From contig JACCTF010000008.1 in NCBI GenBank assembly GCA_013812565.1, positions 1-7,960 on the forward strand: DNA of 7,960 nt, read 5' to 3'. A program made the translations under genes and the position numbers. The notes beneath the pieces are model-generated. The model made no database searches. It was not told the DNA's origin and saw only the letters and a list, made by a program, of their open reading frames with translations. Origin of the DNA: Pyrinomonadaceae bacterium (GTDB taxonomy: Bacteria > Acidobacteriota > Blastocatellia > Pyrinomonadales > Pyrinomonadaceae). This document shows, piece by piece, positions 1-6,024 of the stretch. Numbering within the stretch: the first letter of the stretch is position 1; each line of letters opens with the position of its first letter.

Positions 1-461
1 GGGCCACGAACGAGAAAGTGCGGCTCGGCGGTGACGATCAAGGCAAAGGTTTGCAGCGGCGTGGTCACGTCAATCTTTGAGTTAACGATAAAGCTGCCGC
101 CCCGCTTGATTTCACCGAGGTTGTCGGCGCGGCCTTCGGGCGAAATGGCCCACAACACATAGGTTGTATAGATGCTGCCCAGTTCCGAGGCTCGCGGAAG
201 ATCCTCAATGCTCAGATCAACGCGCGTGCCGCGCCTTCCGGAGCGTCTCACCTTTGCTTCGCCCTTCAAGCGCGGTAGACGCGTCGTGCCGCGAAAACGC
301 AACGTGATCGTTTGATCAAGCGGGTACGTTACCGCCACGGTTTGGCGCGCCAAGTCGCTCTGGGCCGTAGTGGAAGGCGCGACAGCAAGCATCCATGTGA
401 GGGCAAACACGATGCATAATTGATAAGGAAAGGAAGGTGGGTAGAAACGTCGGAAGTTCAT
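1..461 (-). CDS. Secreted protein, N-terminal part only (OmpA-associated-like beta domain of acidobacterial type)
   Basis: An open frame of 153 codons starts at the ATG at 461 and runs off the left edge, so the C-terminus is missing. A GGAG box (complement of 471-474) lies 9 bases upstream and supports this start. The first 33 residues look like a Sec signal peptide: Arg4-Arg5, a hydrophobic stretch at about 15-28, and a T-T-A cleavage site before Gln34. The mature part is beta-rich, with the recognisable string YTTYVLWAISPEGRADNLGE at 98-117, followed by DVTTPLQTFALIVTAEPHF at 131-149. From memory, this pattern occurs in exported proteins of Acidobacteriota that often end in an OmpA-like peptidoglycan-binding domain. 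That end is outside the window, so the domain is not shown here. The location is probably periplasm or outer membrane. The export signal is well supported; the family assignment is moderate. Confidence 0.7.
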   Translation of the reverse strand, partial: MNFRRFYPPSFPYQLCIVFALTWMLAVAPSTTAQSDLARQTVAVTYPLDQTITLRFRGTTRLPRLKGEAKVRRSGRRGTRVDLSIEDLPRASELGSIYTTYVLWAISPEGRADNLGEIKRGGSFIVNSKIDVTTPLQTFALIVTAEPHFLVRG

Positions 462-520
462 ACGATGCGGCTCCATTCAATCGGTAAGATAAAGGGTAAT
501 AGATCAATTAGGTGAAGGAA

Positions 521-588
521 GTTTAGAGTACCACCTTGAAGCGGGTTTTTCTCTCGGCTCGTACCCGGCTGAAGCATGTACTCCAACC
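521..588. repeat. Imperfect palindrome with GAGTAC arms (REP-like)
   Basis: Two 26-base arms, 521-546 and 563-588, are inverted copies matching at about 18 of 26 positions, with a 16-base loop. The best block is GAGTAC next to GTACTC, flanked by GTTTA/CCAACC-type ends, and the inner ends are GCGGGT and ACCCGG. It lies in the presumed 5' leader region of the minus-strand secreted-protein gene. From memory, similar palindromes with a GGAGTAC...GTACTCC core are dispersed in some Acidobacteriota genomes. Dispersion cannot be tested from one copy. Confidence 0.45.
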
Positions 589-750
589 ATTAACTTGTCT
601 CGCCCCAATTGCCCCCAGATAAAGAACCACGCGCCTCTGTGCCTACGCGGCGCACAGCATGCGAGTTCAGTTTTATTGATGCTTGAGAGTTGCGCATTGT
701 TGCCGTCCAATGCTTGTTGAAAGTTTTACAACCAGCAACCCCTTTGGTAA

Positions 751-846
751 GAGTTCAAATTGCGGAGGCCGAAGTGTAGAGTTTTATGTCGTTCACGCTC
801 AATCTTTCTTTAACTTCAAACTCCGTACTTCGCACTGTATCTTCAT
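751..846. repeat. Degenerate 7-bp-periodic palindromic element D
   Basis: The left part splits into 7-mers GAGTTCA, AATTGCG, GAGGCCG, AAGTGTA, GAGTTTT (751-785). The right part splits into AACTTCA, AACTCCG, TACTTCG, CACTGTA (812-839), whose complement also fits the pattern (G/A)AGTNNG. The arms are therefore inverted relative to each other, with about 26 bases between them. Copies have diverged, so this is weaker than the elements at 3971, 5924 and 6465. It has no coding potential that I can see. Confidence 0.4.
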
Positions 847-941
847 ATAAATCTTCGATTGACTTTTGAACTGATCACGCATGCTTATATCGCAACTGCG
901 TCTTGAACATAAAGGTTACGCTGCGGCTACGGCTTTCGCTG

Positions 942-975
942 AAAGAGGCTGCTTTGTTTAACAAGCAGCCTCTTT
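942..975 (-). terminator. Probable rho-independent terminator of the response-regulator operon
   Basis: A perfect 13-bp stem (AAAGAGGCTGCTT at 942-954 with its complement at 963-975) encloses an 8-base loop. It lies 35 bases past the stop of the small membrane-protein gene read on the minus strand, the usual place for a terminator. The stem itself ends in three T on either strand but no longer T run follows, so it may act in both directions or be a stable hairpin only. A further pair (AAGGTTA at 912-918 with TAACCTT at 975-981) competes with the stem base. Confidence 0.55.
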
Positions 976-1010
976 AACCTTCATCATTGTTTAGTCTACC
1001 GTATCCGCGG

Positions 1011-1160
1011 CTACTTTTGCCTCGCCCGCCGATCAGCAACCAACTGTACTACGGTAATGGCTACAGCGCACAACAGTAGTATGTGCAAAAACCCGCCTCT
1101 GCCAAACATCACGCTCCCAAGCCACACCCCAAAGAGCGCCGCTGCCACCTTATAAACCAC
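1011..1160 (-). CDS. Small membrane protein, DUF5670 / Lmo0937 family-like
   Basis: A 49-residue frame begins with GTG at 1160 and ends with TAG at 1011-1013. It has two hydrophobic segments (about residues 5-19 and 24-41) separated by a glycine-rich turn, then a basic tail (ADRRARQK). The central GGFLHILLL resembles the GGFIHILLV core of the tiny Lmo0937-type membrane proteins (DUF5670), which are usually 45-55 residues and of unknown function. It overlaps the last 11 bases of the response-regulator gene, suggesting translational coupling. An AAGGAG box (complement of 1171-1176) lies 10 bases before GTG-1160. A GTG at 1169 would add three residues but sits only one base from that box. Both termini lie close to the inner membrane by prediction. 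The gene is easily missed because of its size and GTG start. I infer co-expression with the regulator. Confidence 0.72.
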   Translation of the reverse strand: MVYKVAAALFGVWLGSVMFGRGGFLHILLLCAVAITVVQLVADRRARQK

Positions 1161-1893
1161 TCGGATCACGCTCCTTATCCGGCTGCTCCGATCTCAATGG
1201 AGCTTCGTTCATTTTGTAACCAAAGCCGCGGACGGTGAGCACGTAGCGCGGATGTTTCAAATCAGGTTCAATCTTTTTACGTAATCGATTGATGTGTGGA
1301 TCAATGTTGCGTTGGTAGCCTTCGTACTCTGTGCTCCAAACTACATCGAGCAGGTCATTGCGCGACCAGGCGCGTCCCGGTTCACTCGCCAATCGTTCAA
1401 GGATTTGATACTCCAGTGGAGTCAGATCAACGCGTGCACCGCCAAGCGTCACTTCATGGCGGCGTTTGTCAATCACAAGATCGCCGACCTTGACACGCGA
1501 GCCTTTATCATCCGCTTGCGGCTCACGCCCCCCGCGCCGCAGCAGCGCTTCAACACGCACTTCAAGTTCACGCGGACTAAACGGCTTTGCCAGGTAATCG
1601 TCAGCACCAGCTTGAAAGCCGGCCACTTTATCGTCAACGCCATCAGCTGCGGTAAGAAAAAGCGTAGGCGTCTGAACGCCCCGCTCACGCACGTAGCGCA
1701 GTAATTCCAAGCCCGTCATATCCGGCATTCCGACATCGAAGATGAAACAATCGAAATCATCTCGCAAAGCCGGTTCAATGGCTGCTGCGCCGCTCTCCTT
1801 CTCCTCGACTGTGTAGCCGAGGCGTCGGAAGTATTCCGCCAGGAGAAGGCGCATGCTCAAGTCATCATCAACAATCAGCAATCGTCGGGTCAC
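1150..1893 (-). CDS. OmpR/PhoB-family two-component response regulator
   Basis: The 247-residue protein has an N-terminal receiver domain (about 3-118) and a C-terminal winged-helix DNA-binding domain (about 134-228). Receiver landmarks are the acidic pair Asp10-Asp11, the phospho-acceptor Asp53 in FDVGMPDMTG, Thr81 and Lys103 in the AKPF motif. The DNA-binding domain shows the LTPLEYQIL helix, RNIDPHINRLRKKIE recognition-helix region and the VRGFGYKM wing. A short polar tail (230-247) follows. The start is GTG at 1893; only a weak GAAGAAG purine box precedes it. No histidine kinase is present in the window, so it is an orphan as far as can be seen. It is transcribed away from the ABC exporter gene and probably together with the small membrane-protein gene at its 3' end. 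Target genes and signal cannot be deduced. Confidence 0.95.
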   Translation of the reverse strand: MTRRLLIVDDDLSMRLLLAEYFRRLGYTVEEKESGAAAIEPALRDDFDCFIFDVGMPDMTGLELLRYVRERGVQTPTLFLTAADGVDDKVAGFQAGADDYLAKPFSPRELEVRVEALLRRGGREPQADDKGSRVKVGDLVIDKRRHEVTLGGARVDLTPLEYQILERLASEPGRAWSRNDLLDVVWSTEYEGYQRNIDPHINRLRKKIEPDLKHPRYVLTVRGFGYKMNEAPLRSEQPDKERDPSGL

Positions 1894-1961
1894 GGTGCTT
1901 CTTCGACGGCTGCGTTAGGGTAGCAGCCCCTTCCTATATTGAGGTAGATGGGACATTTCGG

Positions 1962-1967
1962 ATTATA
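1962..1967 (-). promoter_or_regulatory. Possible -10 box for the response-regulator gene
   Basis: On the minus strand a perfect TATAAT is read from 1967 to 1962, about 69 bases upstream of the GTG start. No good -35 sequence lies 16-18 bases further upstream, so the call rests on the -10 only. An inverted pair CAAGCG (1997-2002) and CGCTTG (2015-2020) lies between this site and the divergent promoter at 2031 and could be an operator; this is speculative. Confidence 0.3.
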
Positions 1968-2030
1968 ACGCAAGTTTGATCGAGACTGCTCGTCGGCAAG
2001 CGATGCGCGAGCTCCGCTTGTTCGCTAACC

Positions 2031-2059
2031 TTGACGCGACAGGAAGTGCTCAGTATATT
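2031..2059 (+). promoter_or_regulatory. Sigma-70-type promoter for the ABC exporter block
   Basis: TTGACG at 2031-2036 and TATATT at 2054-2059 are separated by exactly 17 bases, a good match to the housekeeping promoter consensus. The start of transcription would fall near 2066, leaving a leader of about 70 bases before the ATG at 2137. A second TTGACA at 2083-2088 has no -10 partner. Confidence 0.55.
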
Positions 2060-2136
2060 GCCGGTTTACTTGTTGCAAGCGTTTGACAATTAGCCCTTCC
2101 TCCCGCTCAACAAACCGCTGACACACACAAGCGACA

Positions 2137-3990
2137 ATGCACGATCTTCGGCGACTACTCGATTATCTTAAACCACACTGGGTGAAGTTTACCTTTGCAA
2201 CGCTCGCGATGCTTGCCGTCGGCCTGCTGCAAAGCGCCATCGGAGCGCTCATTGTCCCGATCTTTGATCAAGCGTTTCAGCAAAACGGCTCCGTCGATCC
2301 GCAGCGCACGCCGACGCTCTTCGGTCTTCAACACATCATTCCGGATGGGGGCCTCGCTGCCTGGCGCACAATCTCCGTGCTGCTTGTCGTGTTCGCAATC
2401 TGCAAAGGCGTCGCTGAATACCTGTCAACTTATTTGATGGCGCGCGTCGGTCAGGAAGCGGTACTCTCCCTGCGGCAAAACCTGTTCACACATCTGCTCA
2501 CACAATCAGCCGACTTCTTCGAGCGTCACCGTACCAACTATCTTGTCTCGCGGCTTGTCTCGTCGTCGGGAGCGATTGAGACGGCGGTTACCAGTACGCT
2601 GCGCGACATGCTGCGCGAAAGCTTCAAGCTCGCGGCTTTTCTCGCCGCGTCCTTCTATTACTCGTGGCGATTAACGCTCGGCGCGCTCTTGATTGCGCCG
2701 CTCATCGCCGCACTGACCGCTAAATTCGGTCGGGCACTACGCAATCTCTCACGCGAATCCTACGAAGGCAATCAACGTCTGGTTGATACTGCACAGGAAG
2801 CGCTCGCCAACCACACGATTGTAAAAGCTTACCGCGCCGAGAGGCGCGAGCAGGAACGCTTCACGGCAGTCGTCAGACAGATCATGCACGCTAATCTGCG
2901 TTCGGCACGAATCAGCGGCTTTGCGCCTCCAACCATCGAGTTGATCGGCGTCTTTGCAGTCGTGCTGCTGCTCTTCTTCGGTCAACGCGAGATTGCCGCC
3001 GGGCATATGAACGGATCGCAGTTTCTTACCTTCTTGTTCTTCCTCTTCTCCAGCTATGATCCGATGCGCAAGCTGTCCAGACTACACAACAGTATGGAGC
3101 AGGCCTTAGCCGCAGCCCGTCATGTCTGGGAAGTGATGGATGAACACGCGGAGACAAAAGAAGCAGCGCATCCGTTTGAACTCCGCCCCTTGCACGATCA
3201 GATTGAACTACGTGATGTTTCCTTTGGCTACGGTGGCGAGGCCGCTAACAGCCCAGGTAATAACCCAGGTAATAATCGTCCCGTGTTGCAGAAGATCGAT
3301 CTGCAAATCCCGGCCGGTTCAACCGTCGCTCTGGTTGGCGAATCGGGCGGCGGCAAATCGACTCTGACCAAGCTCATTCTGCGTTTTCATGATCCGGTTT
3401 CGGGTGCCGTGCTGTGGGATGGAACCGACCTGCGCGATGCACGCTTGAGCAGTCTTCGCCGTCACATCGCCGTCGTCACACAGGAGACGGTGCTCTTCAA
3501 TGAAAGCGTACGTTACAACATTTCATACAGCCGCCCTGACGCGACGAACGCTGAGATTGAGCAGGCAGCGCGCGTCGCCTTCGCCCACGATTTTATTATG
3601 GAGCTGCCTGCAGGCTACAGCACTCTTGTCGGCGAGCGCGGAGTTTTTCTCTCCGGCGGACAGCGGCAGCGCTTGGCAATTGCCCGTGCGGTGCTTGCTA
3701 ATGCCTCTGTGCTTGTGCTGGATGAAGCGACTTCGGCGCTTGATGTTGAATCCGAAAGGTTGGTGCAGCGCGCGCTCGCCAATCTAATGCAGAACCGAAC
3801 TACGGTGGTCATTGCGCACCGCCTTTCAACGATACGCCGCGCCGACCAGATTGTTGTGATCGAACGCGGGCGAATTATGGAGATGGGCAGCCACGATGCG
3901 TTGCTCGCCCAGAGCGGTTCGTACAGGCGCTTGTATGAACTGCAGTTTGCAGACCAAGAGGAGCTTACAGCAGTGGGCAGTGAGCAGTAG
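2137..3990 (+). CDS. MsbA-like ABC exporter, fused membrane and ATPase domains
   Basis: The 617-residue protein is a half-transporter with an N-terminal six-helix membrane domain (helices near 15-42, 75-97, 150-200 as two, 262-282 and 287-308) and a C-terminal ATPase (about 355-600). Visible ATPase motifs are the A-loop Tyr365, Walker A GESGGGKS with Lys407, Q-loop Gln449, signature LSGGQ at 505-509, Walker B with Asp529 and catalytic Glu530, and switch His561. All are intact, so it should form an active homodimer. The architecture fits lipid A/phospholipid or drug exporters of the MsbA/LmrA type in the inner membrane; the substrate cannot be told from sequence. No Shine-Dalgarno box precedes the ATG. 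Two oddities are a PGNN-PGNN insertion at 373-380 from a 12-bp duplication, and a C-terminus (AVGSEQ) and TAG stop written by the 7-bp repeat element that begins at 3971. Confidence 0.93.
   Translation: MHDLRRLLDYLKPHWVKFTFATLAMLAVGLLQSAIGALIVPIFDQAFQQNGSVDPQRTPTLFGLQHIIPDGGLAAWRTISVLLVVFAICKGVAEYLSTYLMARVGQEAVLSLRQNLFTHLLTQSADFFERHRTNYLVSRLVSSSGAIETAVTSTLRDMLRESFKLAAFLAASFYYSWRLTLGALLIAPLIAALTAKFGRALRNLSRESYEGNQRLVDTAQEALANHTIVKAYRAERREQERFTAVVRQIMHANLRSARISGFAPPTIELIGVFAVVLLLFFGQREIAAGHMNGSQFLTFLFFLFSSYDPMRKLSRLHNSMEQALAAARHVWEVMDEHAETKEAAHPFELRPLHDQIELRDVSFGYGGEAANSPGNNPGNNRPVLQKIDLQIPAGSTVALVGESGGGKSTLTKLILRFHDPVSGAVLWDGTDLRDARLSSLRRHIAVVTQETVLFNESVRYNISYSRPDATNAEIEQAARVAFAHDFIMELPAGYSTLVGERGVFLSGGQRQRLAIARAVLANASVLVLDEATSALDVESERLVQRALANLMQNRTTVVIAHRLSTIRRADQIVVIERGRIMEMGSHDALLAQSGSYRRLYELQFADQEELTAVGSEQ
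3252..3275 (+). repeat. 12-bp tandem duplication inside the ABC exporter gene
   Basis: CCCAGGTAATAA occurs twice without a gap and keeps the frame, giving Pro-Gly-Asn-Asn twice (residues 373-380). It lies in the loop between the A-loop tyrosine (365) and the strand leading to Walker A, where length variation is tolerable. Confidence 0.85.
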
Positions 3991-4074
3991 GCAGTGGGCA
4001 GAAAAGAGGAGCAGTAAATTCACTGCTTGCTGTTTGATTCTTACCGCCCGCTGCCCACCGTCTCACTGCCCACT
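3971..4074. repeat. 7-bp-periodic palindromic element A
   Basis: The left arm is four 7-mers, CAGTGGG, CAGTGAG, CAGTAGG, CAGTGGG (3971-3998), plus CAG. The right arm (about 4045-4074) is the inverted counterpart, with one 8-base unit. The outer 13 bases (3972-3984) pair perfectly with 4062-4074, GTGGGCAG (3994-4001) pairs with 4051-4058, and AGCAGT (4010-4015) pairs with ACTGCT (4022-4027) as the tip. The whole element could fold into one long interrupted hairpin. The left arm encodes the last residues and stop of the ABC exporter, and the right arm ends six bases before the yicC start, so the element occupies the entire junction. Confidence 0.85.
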
Positions 4075-4080
4075 ATTATT

Positions 4081-4962
4081 ATGAAGTCAATGACCGGGTT
4101 TGGTCGCGGATCGGTAACAGGCGAGAACTTCACTATCTCGATTGATCTGAAAACAGTCAACAACCGCTTTCTCGACGTTCATCTGCGCGCCGAGGGTCAG
4201 CTTGCCGCAGTCGAAGGGCTTGTACGACGCTGCATCAGCGAGCGCCTATCGCGGGGACGCGTTGACTGTAGTATTACGCTTGATCGCACGCTCGATGTGG
4301 CTTACCAAGTGAACCGTCAATTGATTGCCGGTTACATCGAAGCGATGCGGGCCATACAAAGCGAGTTCGGCCTTGAGGGTGCGCCTGATATTAATCTGTT
4401 AGCTCGTCTTCCCGGCGCGATGCAACCGGTTCGCGAAGACTTGAGCGAAGCCGTCGCGCAGGGTGTTGAGCAGGCAACCACGGAAGCGCTCAAAGAACTT
4501 AATCAGATGCGCACGCAGGAAGGCGATGCGTTAGCTGCCGAGATGCGCGAGCGCCTCGGCAATATAGAAAGCCTTGTGCCGGTGATTGAAGCGGCGGCTG
4601 GAGGGCAGTTGGACCACTACCGTACGCGCCTCCAGAAAAGAATTAATGAACTGCTCACGCGCGATGGCTACAACGCCGTTGAACTTGACCAGGGGCGACT
4701 CGCTCAGGAGGTCGCTTACCTCGCCGACCGCAGCGACATTACAGAAGAGCTCACCCGCTTGAAAAGTCACATCGCGCAGTTTCGCACGGGACTTGATGGT
4801 GAAGGCGAGGCGGGCAAACGGCTTGATTTTCTGCTTCAGGAATTTAATCGTGAAGCCAATACAGTGCTCTCCAAATCGACGGATGTGGCAATTAAAGAAG
4901 CGGCCTTAGCCATTAAAGCTGAGATCGAAAAACTTCGCGAGCAGGTGCAAAATGTCGAGTGA
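4081..4962 (+). CDS. yicC: YicC-family endoribonuclease
   Basis: The 293-residue protein begins with the family-typical MKSMTGFGRG and ends with a DUF1732-type C-terminal region containing RLDFLLQEFNREANTVLSKS (about 254-273), both diagnostic of YicC. In Escherichia coli YicC has been reported as an endoribonuclease that affects small RNA turnover; here this is inferred by family. Length matches the usual 285-295 residues. I chose ATG-4081 because the frame upstream, to a TTG at 4027, is made of the palindromic repeat and not conserved protein. No Shine-Dalgarno box precedes 4081, so translation may depend on coupling or an unstructured leader. The gene overlaps gmk by 11 bases and sits 90 bases after the ABC exporter stop. 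The central part is rich in charged helices (about 110-200). Confidence 0.95.
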   Translation: MKSMTGFGRGSVTGENFTISIDLKTVNNRFLDVHLRAEGQLAAVEGLVRRCISERLSRGRVDCSITLDRTLDVAYQVNRQLIAGYIEAMRAIQSEFGLEGAPDINLLARLPGAMQPVREDLSEAVAQGVEQATTEALKELNQMRTQEGDALAAEMRERLGNIESLVPVIEAAAGGQLDHYRTRLQKRINELLTRDGYNAVELDQGRLAQEVAYLADRSDITEELTRLKSHIAQFRTGLDGEGEAGKRLDFLLQEFNREANTVLSKSTDVAIKEAALAIKAEIEKLREQVQNVE

Positions 4963-5644
4963 AGCCGGCATCACGGTGGTAAACGGAGAAGCTGTTCGAG
5001 CGGGGCGCGGCATGCTGATCATCGTCAGTGCGCCATCGGGCGGCGGTAAAGGAACCCTGATCCGACGTGCGTTGCAAAAGGTGAATAATCTCGGGTACTC
5101 GGTTTCGTGGACGACGCGCTCACCGCGCCCTGGTGAACAGAATGGACGAGACTATTATTTCGTTTCACCCGAGGCTTTTGAAGAGATGCGCGCGCACGAT
5201 GGGTTTCTCGAATGGGCGCGCGTACACGGCAATTTCTACGGTACATCGCGCGCGGAAGTCGAGCGCGTGATGGCCGAGGGGCGTGATGTCGTGTTAGAAA
5301 TAGATGTGCAGGGAGCCGCGCTTGTGCGTGAGCACGTGAAAAACACGGTAAGCGTGTTTATCCTTCCACCATCATTCGATGTTTTACGCGCGCGGCTCGC
5401 TGGAAGAAAGTCCGAAGTTCCATCCGATTTAACTCTTCGTTTGCTTAATTCGCGCAGCGAGGTTGAGCGTTACCGCGATTTTGATTATGTCGTACTCAAT
5501 GATGAGGCAGACCGTGCTGCCAAGGAACTGGTGTCGATTGTGTATGCCGAGCGCGCGCGCCGCGAACGTCAAACCGCTTTAGTCCGACGCGTGCTCGAAA
5601 CTTTTCCTGAAAGTTCGTCGGAGACGAAACAGATTTGCATTTGA
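4952..5644 (+). CDS. gmk: Guanylate kinase
   Basis: It phosphorylates GMP (and dGMP) to GDP with ATP in the cytoplasm, an essential purine step. The 230-residue frame shows the P-loop APSGGGKGT at 27-35 with Lys33, the GMP-binding motif TTRSPRPGEQNGRDYYF at 54-70, FLEWARVHGNFYGTS after it, and the VVLEIDVQGA strand, all in family order. Gly34 after the P-loop lysine replaces the more usual Ser/Thr; many bacterial guanylate kinases also have Gly-Thr here. The start at 4952 overlaps the end of yicC by 11 bases and has an AGG box five to seven bases upstream, so translation is probably coupled. This gives about 20 extra N-terminal residues. An ATG at 5012, right before LIIVSAPSG, is the alternative and gives a more usual length. 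Confidence 0.97.
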   Translation: MSSEAGITVVNGEAVRAGRGMLIIVSAPSGGGKGTLIRRALQKVNNLGYSVSWTTRSPRPGEQNGRDYYFVSPEAFEEMRAHDGFLEWARVHGNFYGTSRAEVERVMAEGRDVVLEIDVQGAALVREHVKNTVSVFILPPSFDVLRARLAGRKSEVPSDLTLRLLNSRSEVERYRDFDYVVLNDEADRAAKELVSIVYAERARRERQTALVRRVLETFPESSSETKQICI

Positions 5645-5682
5645 GTATGATCTTTTAGCCGCACTAATAGGAAACTAAAATT

Positions 5683-5913
5683 ATGCCGAAAGCCGTCGAT
5701 CAAACCACTGACACAACAAACGAAGAGACTGAGCAACCGCCAATGGATTCAAAGTACCGTTTGATAATTGTGGCTGCGCAACGCAGTAAGCAACTGCAAC
5801 GCGGCGCTCGCCCGCGCGTTGACATGGAACTGCAAAAGCACAAGCCAACCCGTATCGCTCTTGAAGAAGTGTACCAAGGCAAAGTTGATTACAAAATAAT
5901 AGTTAAAGAATAA
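5683..5913 (+). CDS. rpoZ: DNA-directed RNA polymerase omega subunit
   Basis: The 76-residue protein carries the omega core: SKYRLIIVAAQRSKQLQRGA (23-42) followed by RPRVDMELQKHKPTRIALEEVYQGKVDY. Omega binds the beta' subunit and helps assemble RNA polymerase. The 22-residue N-terminus is acidic and probably disordered. It follows gmk by 38 bases, with an AGGA box about ten bases before the ATG, and is likely part of the yicC-gmk-rpoZ operon, a common grouping. The next gene is convergent, so this is the end of the operon here. The usual follower coaBC is absent. Confidence 0.93.
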   Translation: MPKAVDQTTDTTNEETEQPPMDSKYRLIIVAAQRSKQLQRGARPRVDMELQKHKPTRIALEEVYQGKVDYKIIVKE

Positions 5914-5923
5914 AGAGAATAAA

Positions 5924-6024
5924 GAAGTCAGGCGTCAGAAGTCAGAATGGTAAAACAGGAGCTGTTGTTTTTATCCTGTCTCCTGACTTCCCTCTTCATA
6001 CTTCTGCCTTCATCCTTCATCCTT
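5924..6024. repeat. 7-bp-periodic palindromic element B
   Basis: The right arm is seven consecutive 7-mers, CTGTCTC, CTGACTT, CCCTCTT, CATACTT, CTGCCTT, CATCCTT, CATCCTT (5976-6024). The left arm has inverted units AAGTCAG, GCGTCAG, AAGTCAG (5925-5945). GAAGTCAGG (5924-5932) pairs perfectly with 5982-5990, and ACAGGA (5955-5960) with TCCTGT (5974-5979). It fills the gap between convergent rpoZ and the HEXXH gene, and its right end writes the last codons and the stop of the latter. A hairpin here may stop transcription from both sides, but no clean T tract follows. Confidence 0.75.

Larger units (their letters stand above)
462..1010. other. Non-coding spacer of about 550 bases
   Basis: No convincing gene lies between the secreted-protein start (461) and the small membrane-protein stop (1011). 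It holds an imperfect 26-base inverted repeat at 521-588, a small hairpin (CTGTGC at 637-642 with GCACAG at 652-657), a degenerate 7-bp-periodic element at 751-846, and a 13-bp perfect hairpin at 942-975. The 5' leader of the secreted-protein gene must lie in the left part, read on the minus strand. I did not find a clear -35/-10 pair for it. A 68-codon minus frame at 504-710 has a composition unlike a protein and covers the 521-588 palindrome, so I do not call it. Confidence 0.6.

Noticed and set aside
504..710. 68-codon minus frame upstream of the secreted-protein gene
   Set aside because: It spans the 521-588 palindrome, has no ribosome-binding box and no protein-like hydrophobic or domain pattern. 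It most likely reflects repeat sequence.
1294..1704. 136-codon plus frame opposite the response regulator
   Set aside because: It is fully antisense to a clearly coding receiver/DNA-binding protein and resembles no family; it is a shadow frame.
2083..2088. Second promoter at TTGACA near the exporter start
   Set aside because: No -10-like sequence lies 15-19 bases downstream; the next bases are C-rich.
3971..4074. CRISPR array or standard terminator for elements A, B and C
   Set aside because: Units are 7 bases with no unique spacers, so not CRISPR. No T tract follows the stems, so a simple intrinsic terminator is not supported.
4027..4080. TTG-initiated extension of yicC
   Set aside because: The 18 added residues are encoded by the palindromic repeat, and the family N-terminus MKSMTGFGR begins at 4081.
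5052..5058. Gly after the P-loop lysine of guanylate kinase as a broken active site
   Set aside because: GKGT is a known variant among bacterial guanylate kinases, and the GMP-binding motif is intact.
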